Shown here: piece by piece, positions 1 through 7,854 of the stretch
Numbering within the stretch: position 1 is the first letter of the stretch
How the letters are laid out: every line of letters begins with the position of its first letter
Assembly (NCBI GenBank): GCA_029259535.1
Contig: JAPHEF010000004.1
Location: forward strand, 16,523 to 80,522
Reading direction: 5' to 3'
Source: Alkanophaga liquidiphilum
GTDB taxonomy: Archaea; Halobacteriota; Syntropharchaeia; Alkanophagales; B39-G2
DNA length: 64,000 nt
Made by a program: the position numbers and the translations under genes
Notes under the pieces: generated by a model
The model's input: only the letters and a program-made list of their open reading frames with translations
What the model was told of the DNA's origin: nothing
Database searches by the model: none

Positions 1-96
1 TTTGGGGATGATACATTTATTACAATGGATATAGCAGCAAAACAGCACATGCGGCGGCACCTCTCTCCAAATCTGGCTACATACCAAGTGGCATAA
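1..96 (+). CDS. Possible C-terminal tail of a truncated CDS
   Basis: Frame 1 is open from the first base to a TAA at 94-96 and encodes 31 residues ending TYQVA. No start lies in the window, so this would be the end of a gene that begins upstream. I do not recognise the sequence. An open frame of this length can occur by chance, so the call rests only on the lack of stops, its position ahead of a co-directional ribosomal gene, and the promoter-like sequence that follows. Confidence 0.3.
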   Translation, partial: FGDDTFITMDIAAKQHMRRHLSPNLATYQVA

Positions 97-162
97 GCTC
101 CATGATTAAGGGTGCGAAGTGAGTCTTTATGAAAGCTGACCAAAGCTCTGCCGCATCCAAAA

Positions 163-172
163 CTTTAAATAT
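163..172 (+). promoter_or_regulatory. Archaeal TATA box for rps3ae
   Basis: The A/T run CTTTAAATAT lies about 40 bases before the TTG start of the S3Ae gene. That allows a transcription start near 190-195 and a short leader holding AAAGG at about 192-196 as the ribosome-binding site. The match is by sequence and spacing only. Confidence 0.4.
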
Positions 173-207
173 GTTGGAATCCGATAGGCAGAAAGGATAA
201 GTTTTCA

Positions 208-846
208 TTGCTCAACCGAGCAGGTGGGAAAGTGGTCAGGAAAGACAAGTGGAGGGCAAAGCAGTGGTATGAAGTAGTGGCGCCGGAGATGTTTGGCAAG
301 ATAAAGGTAGGAGAGACGCTCGCCGACGACCCCAAGAAGCTAATGAGTAGGAAAGTGGAGATGTTGCTCAGCGACCTCACGAACGATATAAAGAACCAGA
401 ACTTAAAGCTCATCTTGCAGATATGTGATGTGGATGGCAACGTTGCCCACACGAAGCTCGTCGGGCATGTGATAAGCAGAGACTACCTGCGAAGCCTCGT
501 CCGGCGGCGCAGCTCGAAGGTGGACACCTACATCAACGTCACGACTAAGGACGGCTATATCGTCAGGATTAAAGCCTCCTGCTTCACGCTGAGGCGTGCG
601 AGACGCTCGCAGGAAGAGCTGATACGGAAGATAGCAGCGGAGACCATAAGTGAAAGGGCGAAAAAGCTCGAATTTTCAAAATACATGCAGGAGGTCATTC
701 TTGGGAAACTCGCCTCCGACATTTATAAGAATGCAAAAAAGATTTATCCTTTGCGGCGAGTAGAAGTATTTAAGAGCGAGGTGCTGTCCGAGGGCGGCGG
801 CGCAGCGCTCGCTATCAAGGAAAAAGCGAAGGCACAAGCGAGTTAG
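208..846 (+). CDS. rps3ae: 30S ribosomal protein eS1 (S3Ae)
   Basis: Archaeal/eukaryotic-type small-subunit ribosomal protein that sits near the mRNA exit side of the 30S subunit. The 212-residue product has the family's basic N-terminus (KDKWRAKQWYEVVAP), the GKIKVGETLADDP block and the SKVDTYINVTTKDGY core, and is of normal length. The start shown is TTG with an AAAGG motif 9-10 bases upstream. An in-frame GTG at 232 would give a product closer to the usual N-terminus and is the main alternative. The gene is followed within about a dozen bases by the beta-CASP nuclease, so the two are probably co-transcribed. Confidence 0.93.
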   Translation: MLNRAGGKVVRKDKWRAKQWYEVVAPEMFGKIKVGETLADDPKKLMSRKVEMLLSDLTNDIKNQNLKLILQICDVDGNVAHTKLVGHVISRDYLRSLVRRRSSKVDTYINVTTKDGYIVRIKASCFTLRRARRSQEELIRKIAAETISERAKKLEFSKYMQEVILGKLASDIYKNAKKIYPLRRVEVFKSEVLSEGGGAALAIKEKAKAQAS

Positions 847-858
847 GGGGTATCGAAA

Positions 859-2100
859 ATCGAAATAAGGTTCCTTGGCGGCTGCAACGAGGTAGGGCGT
901 TCGGCAATCCTAATCGATGGGAAAGTTCTGCTGGACTATGGGATGAAGCCTGCCGACGTGCCGGAGTTCCCGGTTGGTGAGGCTTTCCCCGAGGTTGTTG
1001 TGGTATCGCATGCGCACCTTGACCATTCGGGCGTCGTGCCGAACCTCATGCGCTCGTCGCCGAGTGTTTATATGACGCCTGTCACGAGGGAGCTGCTCTA
1101 CATCCTATGTAAGGACACTCTGAAGCTGGGGAAGGAGCAGGGCATCTGCGTGTTTGATAAGAGGGACTTGAACGACCTGATGAACTATGCGTTCATGATG
1201 CCGTATCGAGAGCGTTTCTGGTCGTCGGGCTACGAGTTCGAGCTCTACGATGCCGGACACATCCCCGGCAGCGCCTCGGTACACGTGCGCAGCGAGCGGG
1301 ACGACCTAAATCTGTTCTACACAGGCGACATTAAATTAGAGGACACACGTCTGTTAAAAGGGGCGGACATAAACCCGCCGGAAACTGACGTCCTGATAAT
1401 AGAAAGCACATACTTCGGGGAAAAACACCCCGACCGGCGAGAGCTGGAAGAGCGTTTCGTGGCGTCCGTCGAGGAGACGCTGGACGCCGGCGGCAACGCC
1501 ATCGTGCCGTGCTTCGCAGTCGGGCGGACGCAGGAGATGGTAATGATTCTGCATGCGCACGGGATTACGCCATATGTTGACGGTATGGGGCTGAGCGTGC
1601 TCCGCAAGATTAAAAAGCACCTGTCGTTCATGAGGGACGGAGAGGCGCTTGTCGAGGCTTTCAAGGATGCCCGCTTCGTCACGCCGAAGAGCAGGAAGAA
1701 AGTTCTTTCGGAGCCGTCCGTCGTGGTAACGACGGCAGGCATGCTGAACGGCGGACCCGCGCTCTACTATCTTGAGAGGATAAAAGACGACCCTCGCAGC
1801 AAAATCTTGCTCACCGGCTACCAAATCGAAGGCACTAACGGGCGAAGGCTGCTTGAAGAGGGTGTCATCGAGCTGAACGGCGGCACAGTCAAAGTGAAAG
1901 CACAGGTGGAGCAATATGACTTCTCGGCGCATGCCGACGACTCAGACCTGAAGATGCTCATCGAACGCTTCTGCGAGCGAGGCGTCGAATACGTGTTCAC
2001 GGTGCATGGCGAAAATGCGGCGGCGTTTGCAGCGTGGATTCGAGAGAACTTTGACTGCCAGAGCTTTGCTCCTAACCTCGGAGAGTCGTTTGTGATTTAA
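859..2100 (+). CDS. Archaeal beta-CASP metallo-beta-lactamase ribonuclease (aCPSF2-like mRNA 3'-end processing factor)
   Basis: Metal-dependent RNase of the CPSF/RNase J superfamily without a KH domain, expected to cut or trim RNA 3' or 5' ends. The zinc motif SHAHLDHSG (H-x-H-x-D-H at about residues 51-56), DAGHIPGSA, FYTGD, the beta-CASP block AVGRTQEM and FSAHAD near the C-terminus are all present. The first ATG is at 943. The conserved first strand (EIRFLGGCNEVGRSAILIDG) is encoded upstream in the same frame, between the S3Ae stop at 844-846 and that ATG, where there is no ATG, GTG or TTG. The start placed at ATC 859 is therefore inferred; ATA 865 is equally possible, as is a sequence error. 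Confidence 0.85.
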   Translation: MEIRFLGGCNEVGRSAILIDGKVLLDYGMKPADVPEFPVGEAFPEVVVVSHAHLDHSGVVPNLMRSSPSVYMTPVTRELLYILCKDTLKLGKEQGICVFDKRDLNDLMNYAFMMPYRERFWSSGYEFELYDAGHIPGSASVHVRSERDDLNLFYTGDIKLEDTRLLKGADINPPETDVLIIESTYFGEKHPDRRELEERFVASVEETLDAGGNAIVPCFAVGRTQEMVMILHAHGITPYVDGMGLSVLRKIKKHLSFMRDGEALVEAFKDARFVTPKSRKKVLSEPSVVVTTAGMLNGGPALYYLERIKDDPRSKILLTGYQIEGTNGRRLLEEGVIELNGGTVKVKAQVEQYDFSAHADDSDLKMLIERFCERGVEYVFTVHGENAAAFAAWIRENFDCQSFAPNLGESFVI

Positions 2101-2158
2101 GACGCACGAGCAGGACGAGGCGATTCGGATTCAGCAAGGTAAGTTGAAAACGCAAGGC

Positions 2159-3379
2159 TCAGAGTTGCCTTGACAGAGCCACAAGGTAATCGCTTTTCCT
2201 TTTAAAGCCGTGCTGCTTTGCGAGTTTTTTGAGTGCCTTGTCGAAGCCGCTGCCGTATTGTGCTGCCCTTTTTCTGCGTAGCGCCACCGCCTCATTCACG
2301 CCGACGCTCGCGGCAACGAGCCGCAGGATGTATTTGCTCACGACGCCACTACTATCGATGTCGCAATGCAGCTTCCACGCCGCCGGCAACCCTAAGGCAA
2401 AGGTCACGAGCCGCCTGTCGAGGAACGGCAGCCGTAGCTCTAAACCCTGCGCCGCTGCCACTACGTAGTCCCTGTAAAGGTCGCGCTCATGCATCGAGAG
2501 CAGTCCCTCTAAGCACGCTTCGTTCAGCCTTTCCAAGCCTGCAGCCCTGTGCCGCTCGTAGCCCGCAAACAGCTCTTCGGAACCGAGCCCCGAAAACACA
2601 ACGCTCACGTCCCTCGCCGCAAGACGGCAGGCGGCGAGCAGCGGAAGCGCCACGCCGACCTTGACGACGTCCGGCTCCTCAAGGATTTTTAAAACCTCCT
2701 TCACGAGCGGCTCGACCTCGTCGAAACGCACAACCGCCTCCTCAAGCTCGAAGCCATGTAGCTCGGCAGATGCCCGTGCCCACCTCAGGTCCTCAGCCTC
2801 AGTTCCGCTCCAAGAAACGCCAGCGGCGTAACACACAAAGTCCGCACCTAAATGCTTGCAAATCATCGCGAGAAGTGTAGAGTCCACACCGCCAGAAAAC
2901 AGGACGCCGACACGCCTCCCCTGCTCAAGCCGCTTTGCAACAGCGTCGAAAAGCAACTCTCTTAGCCGCTCTTTCGCAACTTCAAAGTCCGACGGTGGCG
3001 ACAACGCTTCGAAAAAGCGACGACGCACCGTCCTCATTTCCCGCTCCCGAAAATTAAAAAGCAGCAACTCCCTTGGGTTAAGCGCCTTCACCTCAGCAGA
3101 CACCGGCAGACGCCGCCGCAGCTCGCCACGCAGCGACGAAAAGTAAATACAATAGTCGTGGACGGTATACCAAAGCGGTCTGACGCCCAGCACGTCCCTC
3201 ACAAGAACGACGACGCCGCCGTCGCTGAACGCAAAGGCGTAGTCGCAATCTAAGTCGAGAGCTTCAATCCTCCCCGCTTTAACCTCCTCGAAGAGCGATT
3301 TTAGGTCGGGAACGCCCTCGTAGCAAGTAATGTCTGCGCGGACGCCCGCCTCCCCCTCGCAAAAATGCCCTGAAATCAC
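2159..3379 (-). CDS. Asparagine synthase-like protein with a degenerate glutaminase domain
   Basis: ATP-dependent amidating enzyme of the asparagine synthase B family. The synthetase half has the PP-loop SGGVDST (about residues 161-167) that binds ATP, followed by the family blocks GLGSEELFAGYERH and RLPFLDRRLV. The N-terminal domain resembles class II glutamine amidotransferases (FSDGGVVVLVRDVLGVRPLWY) but is only about 130 residues long. The product begins M-I-S-G and so lacks the catalytic Cys2 needed to release ammonia from glutamine. It may use free ammonia or be a regulator or a different amidating enzyme. The start is GTG. It converges on the upstream nuclease gene and stands alone on this strand. 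Confidence 0.8.
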   Translation of the reverse strand: MISGHFCEGEAGVRADITCYEGVPDLKSLFEEVKAGRIEALDLDCDYAFAFSDGGVVVLVRDVLGVRPLWYTVHDYCIYFSSLRGELRRRLPVSAEVKALNPRELLLFNFREREMRTVRRRFFEALSPPSDFEVAKERLRELLFDAVAKRLEQGRRVGVLFSGGVDSTLLAMICKHLGADFVCYAAGVSWSGTEAEDLRWARASAELHGFELEEAVVRFDEVEPLVKEVLKILEEPDVVKVGVALPLLAACRLAARDVSVVFSGLGSEELFAGYERHRAAGLERLNEACLEGLLSMHERDLYRDYVVAAAQGLELRLPFLDRRLVTFALGLPAAWKLHCDIDSSGVVSKYILRLVAASVGVNEAVALRRKRAAQYGSGFDKALKKLAKQHGFKRKSDYLVALSRQL

Positions 3380-3557
3380 AAAATAAAGATTAGCGTCTCT
3401 GATTTAGCAGTTACGCTTACTTCGCGAGACCGCCTCATGGAAGTAATAGCGTTTGCCATTCCCGCCGTAAGGGCCACTTTTGAGGTCAGAAAAAAGTGCC
3501 GAGTGCGTGCCACATCACAATTAAGAATAGTAGAGTGGATTAAGATATTCTACAGAA

Positions 3558-3795
3558 GTCAACTACCCCTCCCTGACGGAAGGGGCTTGTAGGTGATTCC
3601 AATGTGGAACCCCTACATCAGGCCGGTTGACCGCGGCCCTGCGGACAGGAGCCCGCTCCCGTCCACAAGCATCATCGCCCTCGAAGCGTCCGGGTGCCTT
3701 AGGGCTTCCGCTTAAGCAATGTTAAAACATAAGTTTAAAAAGTTAACGGAGGTGAGAAGCCCGCTTTCCTTCCCACCCTTACGGATGGGGTCTCC
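3558..3795 (-). mobile_element. Miniature IS200/IS605-type element, copy A
   Basis: A ~240-bp non-coding block that matches copy B at 23281-23526 in the opposite orientation. Its right end (3558 side) is GTCAACTACC plus a subterminal hairpin. Its left end has an imperfect hairpin at about 3772-3790, followed by GGTCTCC, also present in B. Internal stretches such as CCCCTACATCAGG and TGCCTTAGGGCTTCCGCTTA are identical between copies. Short open frames inside are not conserved because indels shift the frame, so it does not code. Hairpins near both ends and no inverted repeats fit single-strand IS200/IS605 elements, and the inner part may be an omega-RNA-like segment. It lies between an asparagine synthase-like gene and aspS, ending about 20 bases before the aspS start. 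Confidence 0.6.
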
Positions 3796-3817
3796 AGCGG
3801 GCGCGTGAGGTGAAAAG

Positions 3818-5128
3818 ATGGAAGGGCACGTCCCTAGGACGCATTACTCCAAAGAGATACGCCCGGAGATGGACGGCGAGGAGGTCGTGGCGGCGGGCTG
3901 GGTGCACGAGCGCCGTGATCTCGGCGGCTTGCTCTTTTTGATACTCAGGGATAGGGAGGGCTTCGTCCAAGTAACGCTGCGCAAGGACCGGACGAGCGAG
4001 AAGCTTCTTGAGTGTGTTAAGCGGCTGAGCAAAGAGTCGGTCGTCTCGGTGCGTGGCATCGTGCGCAGCGACAAAAGGGCGCCGAATGGATGCGAGCTCA
4101 TCCCCAAGGAGATAAAGGTGCTGAGCGTAGCCGAGACGCCGCTACCGCTCGAAGTTTCAGGTCGCATAAGGTCTGAACTTGATACGAGGCTCGACGTTCG
4201 GTTTCTGGACCTGCGAATCCCGCGTAACCGGGAAATCTTCAGAATACGGAGCGAAGTTCTGAAGGAGATAAGAAGGTTTTTGGACGGGCGGGGCTTCATT
4301 GAGGTGAATACCCCGAAAATCGTGGCGGCGGCGACCGAAGGTGGCACCGCCCTCTTCCCAATTTCGTATTTTGAGCGGGAAGCCTTCCTGAGCCAGAGCC
4401 CGCAGCTCTACAAGCAAATGTTGATGGCGACCGGACTCGACAGGGTTTACGAGATTGCGCCGATTTTCAGAGCCGAGGAGCACGACACGACGAGGCATTT
4501 GAACGAGGCGACGTCCGCCGACATCGAAGCGGCGTTCGCCGACCACGAATGGGTGATGCGCACGCTGGAAGCGCTTATCGCCTCCGTTTACGAGAACATC
4601 CGGGAGAATTCCAGCGGAAGCCTTGAGGTTCTAGGGGTAGAGCTGCCGGAGGTGAAGCCGCCATTCGAGCGGATAACCTATACCGAAGCTTTAGAGCTGC
4701 TGGCGGAGCGTAGCGTCGAGCTTGAGTGGGGGGAAGACCTGAGCACCGCCGCCGAGAAAACGCTCGGTGAAATCATGGGCGCCCACTATTTCATCGTAGA
4801 ATGGCCGACGAGCGTCAAACCCTATTACACGATGCCTTTCGAGGGTCGTGAAGAAGTCTGCAAAGCGTTCGACCTCATGCATCCAAGAATGGAGCTTGCC
4901 TCGGGATCGCAGAGGATTCATGACTATGAAATGCTACGTGCGAGCATAGAGCGGTGCGGGCTGAGCCCTGAAAGCTTCAAGTTCTATCTGGATGCGTTCC
5001 GCTACGGCATGCCGCCGCATGCCGGCTGGGGGCTCGGCGTCGAAAGACTCCTGATGACCATGCTCGAAATCGAGAACATTAGAGAGGTCATCCTCTTCCC
5101 CAGAGACCGCAAAAGGCTCGTGCCGTAG
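3818..5128 (+). CDS. aspS: Aspartyl-tRNA(Asp/Asn) synthetase, probably non-discriminating
   Basis: Class IIb aminoacyl-tRNA synthetase of normal archaeal length (436 residues). It has the OB-fold anticodon domain first (AAGWVHERRDLGG), then the catalytic core with FRAEEHDTTRHLNE and the class II motif 3 region GWGLGVERLLMTML. In archaeal AspRS, Trp and Lys at two anticodon-domain sites mark enzymes specific for tRNA-Asp, while His and Pro mark enzymes that also charge tRNA-Asn. Here these sites read His30 and Pro89, so I predict a non-discriminating enzyme paired with an amidotransferase not seen in this window. The ATG follows GAGGTGAAA. The insertion element lies immediately upstream, so the promoter may lie within or beyond it. 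Confidence 0.92.
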   Translation: MEGHVPRTHYSKEIRPEMDGEEVVAAGWVHERRDLGGLLFLILRDREGFVQVTLRKDRTSEKLLECVKRLSKESVVSVRGIVRSDKRAPNGCELIPKEIKVLSVAETPLPLEVSGRIRSELDTRLDVRFLDLRIPRNREIFRIRSEVLKEIRRFLDGRGFIEVNTPKIVAAATEGGTALFPISYFEREAFLSQSPQLYKQMLMATGLDRVYEIAPIFRAEEHDTTRHLNEATSADIEAAFADHEWVMRTLEALIASVYENIRENSSGSLEVLGVELPEVKPPFERITYTEALELLAERSVELEWGEDLSTAAEKTLGEIMGAHYFIVEWPTSVKPYYTMPFEGREEVCKAFDLMHPRMELASGSQRIHDYEMLRASIERCGLSPESFKFYLDAFRYGMPPHAGWGLGVERLLMTMLEIENIREVILFPRDRKRLVP

Positions 5129-5268
5129 CACGTTGCCGCAGCGTCTCCCTGCGGCCGGCGATTTTTGTCTCCATTTTCACCAAATAGAGCAGTCCAAAAC
5201 AAAAAAGCTCTTCGTATATAGTCGCTTTCAGTCGCTTCATAATACCTCTGCAATCAAAACACATCGTT

Positions 5269-5280
5269 AAATTTATATAA
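5269..5280 (+). promoter_or_regulatory. TATA box for the gar1-tfb-acyl-CoA synthetase run
   Basis: AAATTTATATAA lies 41-52 bases before the TTG start of gar1 in an otherwise gene-free 190-base interval. A transcript from about 5303 would have a short leader ending in the strong ribosome site AAGGAGGGG at 5309-5317. Confidence 0.5.
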
Positions 5281-5320
5281 TAAGTTGCGCAAATAATGAT
5301 GAACTGAAAAGGAGGGGACT

Positions 5321-5608
5321 TTGAGGAAGATAGGAAACGTGCTTCACGTGTTAGATAAGACTTTAGTAGTGAGGGGCGGAAGGGAAGTTGTTGCTTCTAA
5401 ATTAGTTGGTTCTTTTGTTGCTGTGGGAGACGGCATCATGGGGAGGATTAGCGACGTATTTGGACCTGTAAAGAAGCCGTATATGAGCGTGCGTATTTTA
5501 GAGGGGGTTAACCGTGTAGAGGCGTTGAGGTTGTGCGGGAAAGCTGTGCATCTTAGGGCAAGGAAGGGAAGAAAAGAGCGGAAAGAGGGGCGGCAATGGA
5601 AAAAGTAA
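5321..5608 (+). CDS. gar1: H/ACA RNP subunit Gar1/Naf1
   Basis: Small beta-barrel protein of the H/ACA pseudouridylation RNP; it contacts the Cbf5 catalytic subunit and aids substrate turnover. The 95-residue product shows the expected core GSFVAVGDGIMGRISDVFGPVKKPYMSVRI and a basic, disordered tail (RKGRKERKEGRQWKK). The start is TTG, chosen because AAGGAGGGG lies 3-11 bases upstream and no ATG is nearby. The 3' end overlaps the next gene by 13 bases. A gar1-tfb pairing is common in archaea and supports both calls. Confidence 0.9.
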   Translation: MRKIGNVLHVLDKTLVVRGGREVVASKLVGSFVAVGDGIMGRISDVFGPVKKPYMSVRILEGVNRVEALRLCGKAVHLRARKGRKERKEGRQWKK

Positions 5609-6309
5609 GCATGAAAACAGGCGGGCGGACGGACGAAGAGCGGGCTCGTTTGTATAAGCTGAGCAAGTGGCATCGAAAAATGCGGATGAGTGAGACGATG
5701 CGAAGGAATTTGGCAATAGCGGAGCCGGAGATAGAGAGAATGGCTTCTGAGCTTTCGATTCCTGCGGATGTTAAAGAGCGTTGTCTTGAGATATATAAGA
5801 TGGCGGTGGAGCGAGGTTTGATAAAAGGGCGAAGCATAGAAGGCGTGGTCGCAGCCTCCATATATATGGCGTGTCGGGAGTGCGGCATGCCCCGGACGCT
5901 GGACGAGATTGCAGCAGCATCCCTCAGCAAGAAGCAGGTTAAAAACAAAAGAGCCATACTGGAGACGAAAGTCGAGGTGGGGAAGATATACAGGTTCCTG
6001 CGTAAGGAGCTTGAGATAAAATTGCCAGTGGTGTCTCCCATGGAATACATAAACAGGTTTTGTAAAAGGCTCAAGCTGAAGGACGAGACCAGAGAGAAAG
6101 CTATGGAGATAGTAAGTGAAGCGTCGGAAAGGGAATTAATCAGCGGGAAGGGTCCGATAGGGATAGCAGCCGCCGCCATTTACATTGCTTCAATCTTATG
6201 CAACGATAAGAGGACGCAGAAGGACGTCGCCAACGCTACGGGCGTCACGGAAGTTACAATACGCAACCGGTATAAGGAACTTGTGAGCAAGTTGCGTATT
6301 AAGTTTTGA
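5596..6309 (+). CDS. tfb: Transcription initiation factor B lacking the zinc ribbon
   Basis: TFIIB-family factor that bridges TBP-bound promoter DNA and RNA polymerase. The 237-residue product carries both cyclin-like repeats (GRSIEGVVAASIYMACRECG and KGPIGIAAAAIYIAS) and a C-terminal helix-turn-helix (TQKDVANATGVTEVTIRNRY). Family members normally run to about 300 residues and begin with a four-cysteine zinc ribbon and B-reader. Here the protein begins with about 15 unrelated residues and enters the linker region at RARLYKLSKWHRKMRMSE. No zinc-ribbon codons can be fitted upstream because gar1 occupies that DNA. It overlaps gar1 by 13 bases and the next gene by up to 4. A second, full-length TFB elsewhere in the genome is likely. 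Confidence 0.85.
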   Translation: MEKVSMKTGGRTDEERARLYKLSKWHRKMRMSETMRRNLAIAEPEIERMASELSIPADVKERCLEIYKMAVERGLIKGRSIEGVVAASIYMACRECGMPRTLDEIAAASLSKKQVKNKRAILETKVEVGKIYRFLRKELEIKLPVVSPMEYINRFCKRLKLKDETREKAMEIVSEASERELISGKGPIGIAAAAIYIASILCNDKRTQKDVANATGVTEVTIRNRYKELVSKLRIKF

Positions 6310-7724
6310 CAATGCAAGAAGAGCACAAGCAATTGAAATTATTTTTTGAGCCTCGAGCTGTTGCGTTTGTAGGCATTTCCGCGAAAACGGGAGCCCTTGC
6401 GTTCAACGCCCTTGAGAATCTACTGGCATGTGGCTACGAGGGGCGAATATACCCGGTGAATCCGAATGCCGACGACATTTTAGGCTTAAAGGCGTATCCC
6501 GACGTCAAGAGCTTGCCGGGGCCCGTGGACCTTGCGGTCATCTCGACGCGGCGGTCCTTGGTTCCAGAAATCGTTAAAGAGTGTGTGGAAGAAGGGATAA
6601 GAGCAATAATCGTGATAGGGCAGGGCTTTTCGGATGCTGGCGATGAGGAGGGGCGGCAGCTGGAGGAGAAGGTTGTGAGAATTGCGAGGGCTGGTGGCGC
6701 AAGAATCCTCGGACCGAACACCATTGGCGTGACGAATCCTTTTTTTAATTTTACAACGTCGTTCTTGAGACAACTACGTATTGAGAAGCTACCTATTGCG
6801 CTGATATGTCAGAGCGGCATTTTCTTTGGTGGTTTCTGCGACGGGCTGCGGTTGCTGGGCAAGGGCATTGATATTGGGAATGCGAGCGACGTGGGCGTTG
6901 CGGACTGCCTTGAGTATTTCGAAGATGACGAGGACGTGCGGCTCATCGTCGTGCACATCGAGGGCGTTCGCCGCTCAGGCGAGGGACGCCGCATCCTCGA
7001 AGTTGCGGGGCGTGTTTCAAAGCGGAAGCCTATAATCGTATTTAAGACGGGGCGTGGGCGGCAGGCGGCGTCCGCAATACGCTCGCACACCGCATCACTC
7101 GTTGGCGACGACGATGTCTGGGATGCTGCGTTTGGGCAGTGCGGTGTGCTCCGAACACGCGACCTTGATGAGCTTCATGACCTCGTACGAGCGTTCTGCA
7201 ACTTGCTGCCGACGAAAGTCGAAAACGTAGCCATCGTCACACTCAGTGGCGGCATGGGCGTCATGGCGCTCGACGCCTGCGACGAATATGGATTAAGGGC
7301 GGCGACACTCTCTGCGGAAACGCTCCAAAAGCTCAGAGAATTGCTGCCAGCATGGCTTGAGGTTAAGAATCCTGTGGATATATTTCCTGCGATAATGTCA
7401 GCAGAGGAGAAAGGTGAAGTTTTGATGCGGAGCGTCGAAGCTGTCTTGTCGGATGAAAATGTTGATGCGCTCTTGTTGGTTGCGGGCACTTGGCTTGAGG
7501 TGGTTGCGCCGCCACTTTCCGATGTTTTGAAGGCTGCGGGCAGCTTCGGGAAGCCTGTTATTTGGTGTCCTTATTTGGACTGGGCGTTTAACGTTTCCGT
7601 CGAGGACGTGGAGCAAAAGTTAAAAGAAAAGGGCGTGGAGAACGTTGCGGTCCTCCCAACGCCGGAGCGTGCCGTGCGGGCGCTGGCAGCGCTCCAAAAG
7701 TATGTGGAATTCAGAAAAAATTAG
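6306..7724 (+). CDS. ADP-forming acetyl/acyl-CoA synthetase, alpha subunit
   Basis: Alpha subunit of the nucleoside-diphosphate-forming acyl-CoA synthetase, which makes ATP from acyl-CoA, ADP and phosphate. The 472-residue protein has the CoA-binding Rossmann domain (FVGISAKTGALAFNALENLL), the succinyl-CoA ligase-like domains, and the phosphorylated histidine in SHTASLVGDD (about residue 259). The beta (ATP-grasp) subunit is not adjacent, so it must be encoded elsewhere. The start is TTG at 6306, overlapping the tfb stop, or ATG at 6312. It is the last gene of the gar1-tfb run. The substrate cannot be read from the sequence; related archaeal enzymes act on acetyl-, branched-chain or aryl-CoA. 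Confidence 0.87.
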   Translation: MTMQEEHKQLKLFFEPRAVAFVGISAKTGALAFNALENLLACGYEGRIYPVNPNADDILGLKAYPDVKSLPGPVDLAVISTRRSLVPEIVKECVEEGIRAIIVIGQGFSDAGDEEGRQLEEKVVRIARAGGARILGPNTIGVTNPFFNFTTSFLRQLRIEKLPIALICQSGIFFGGFCDGLRLLGKGIDIGNASDVGVADCLEYFEDDEDVRLIVVHIEGVRRSGEGRRILEVAGRVSKRKPIIVFKTGRGRQAASAIRSHTASLVGDDDVWDAAFGQCGVLRTRDLDELHDLVRAFCNLLPTKVENVAIVTLSGGMGVMALDACDEYGLRAATLSAETLQKLRELLPAWLEVKNPVDIFPAIMSAEEKGEVLMRSVEAVLSDENVDALLLVAGTWLEVVAPPLSDVLKAAGSFGKPVIWCPYLDWAFNVSVEDVEQKLKEKGVENVAVLPTPERAVRALAALQKYVEFRKN

Positions 7725-7854
7725 CTCCAAGGGACTTTTCGCCTACTCCTACAACGTATCACATTAGAGCGTGCGTTTCCGTGAGCCGGTATGATTGCAA
7801 AGGGGTTTACGGGAATGAACAGAAAGCTTTTCTTTCTTCAAAACATCTAATCCG

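Noticed and set aside
3600..3720. Small protein encoded inside miniature element A (starting ATG TGG AAC)
   Set aside because: The equivalent frame in copy B is shifted by indels and ends differently, so the conserved part is not protein.
5293..5306. C/D box RNA near AATGATGAACTGA
   Set aside because: C-like and D-like boxes are only one base apart, with no second pair and no guide space.
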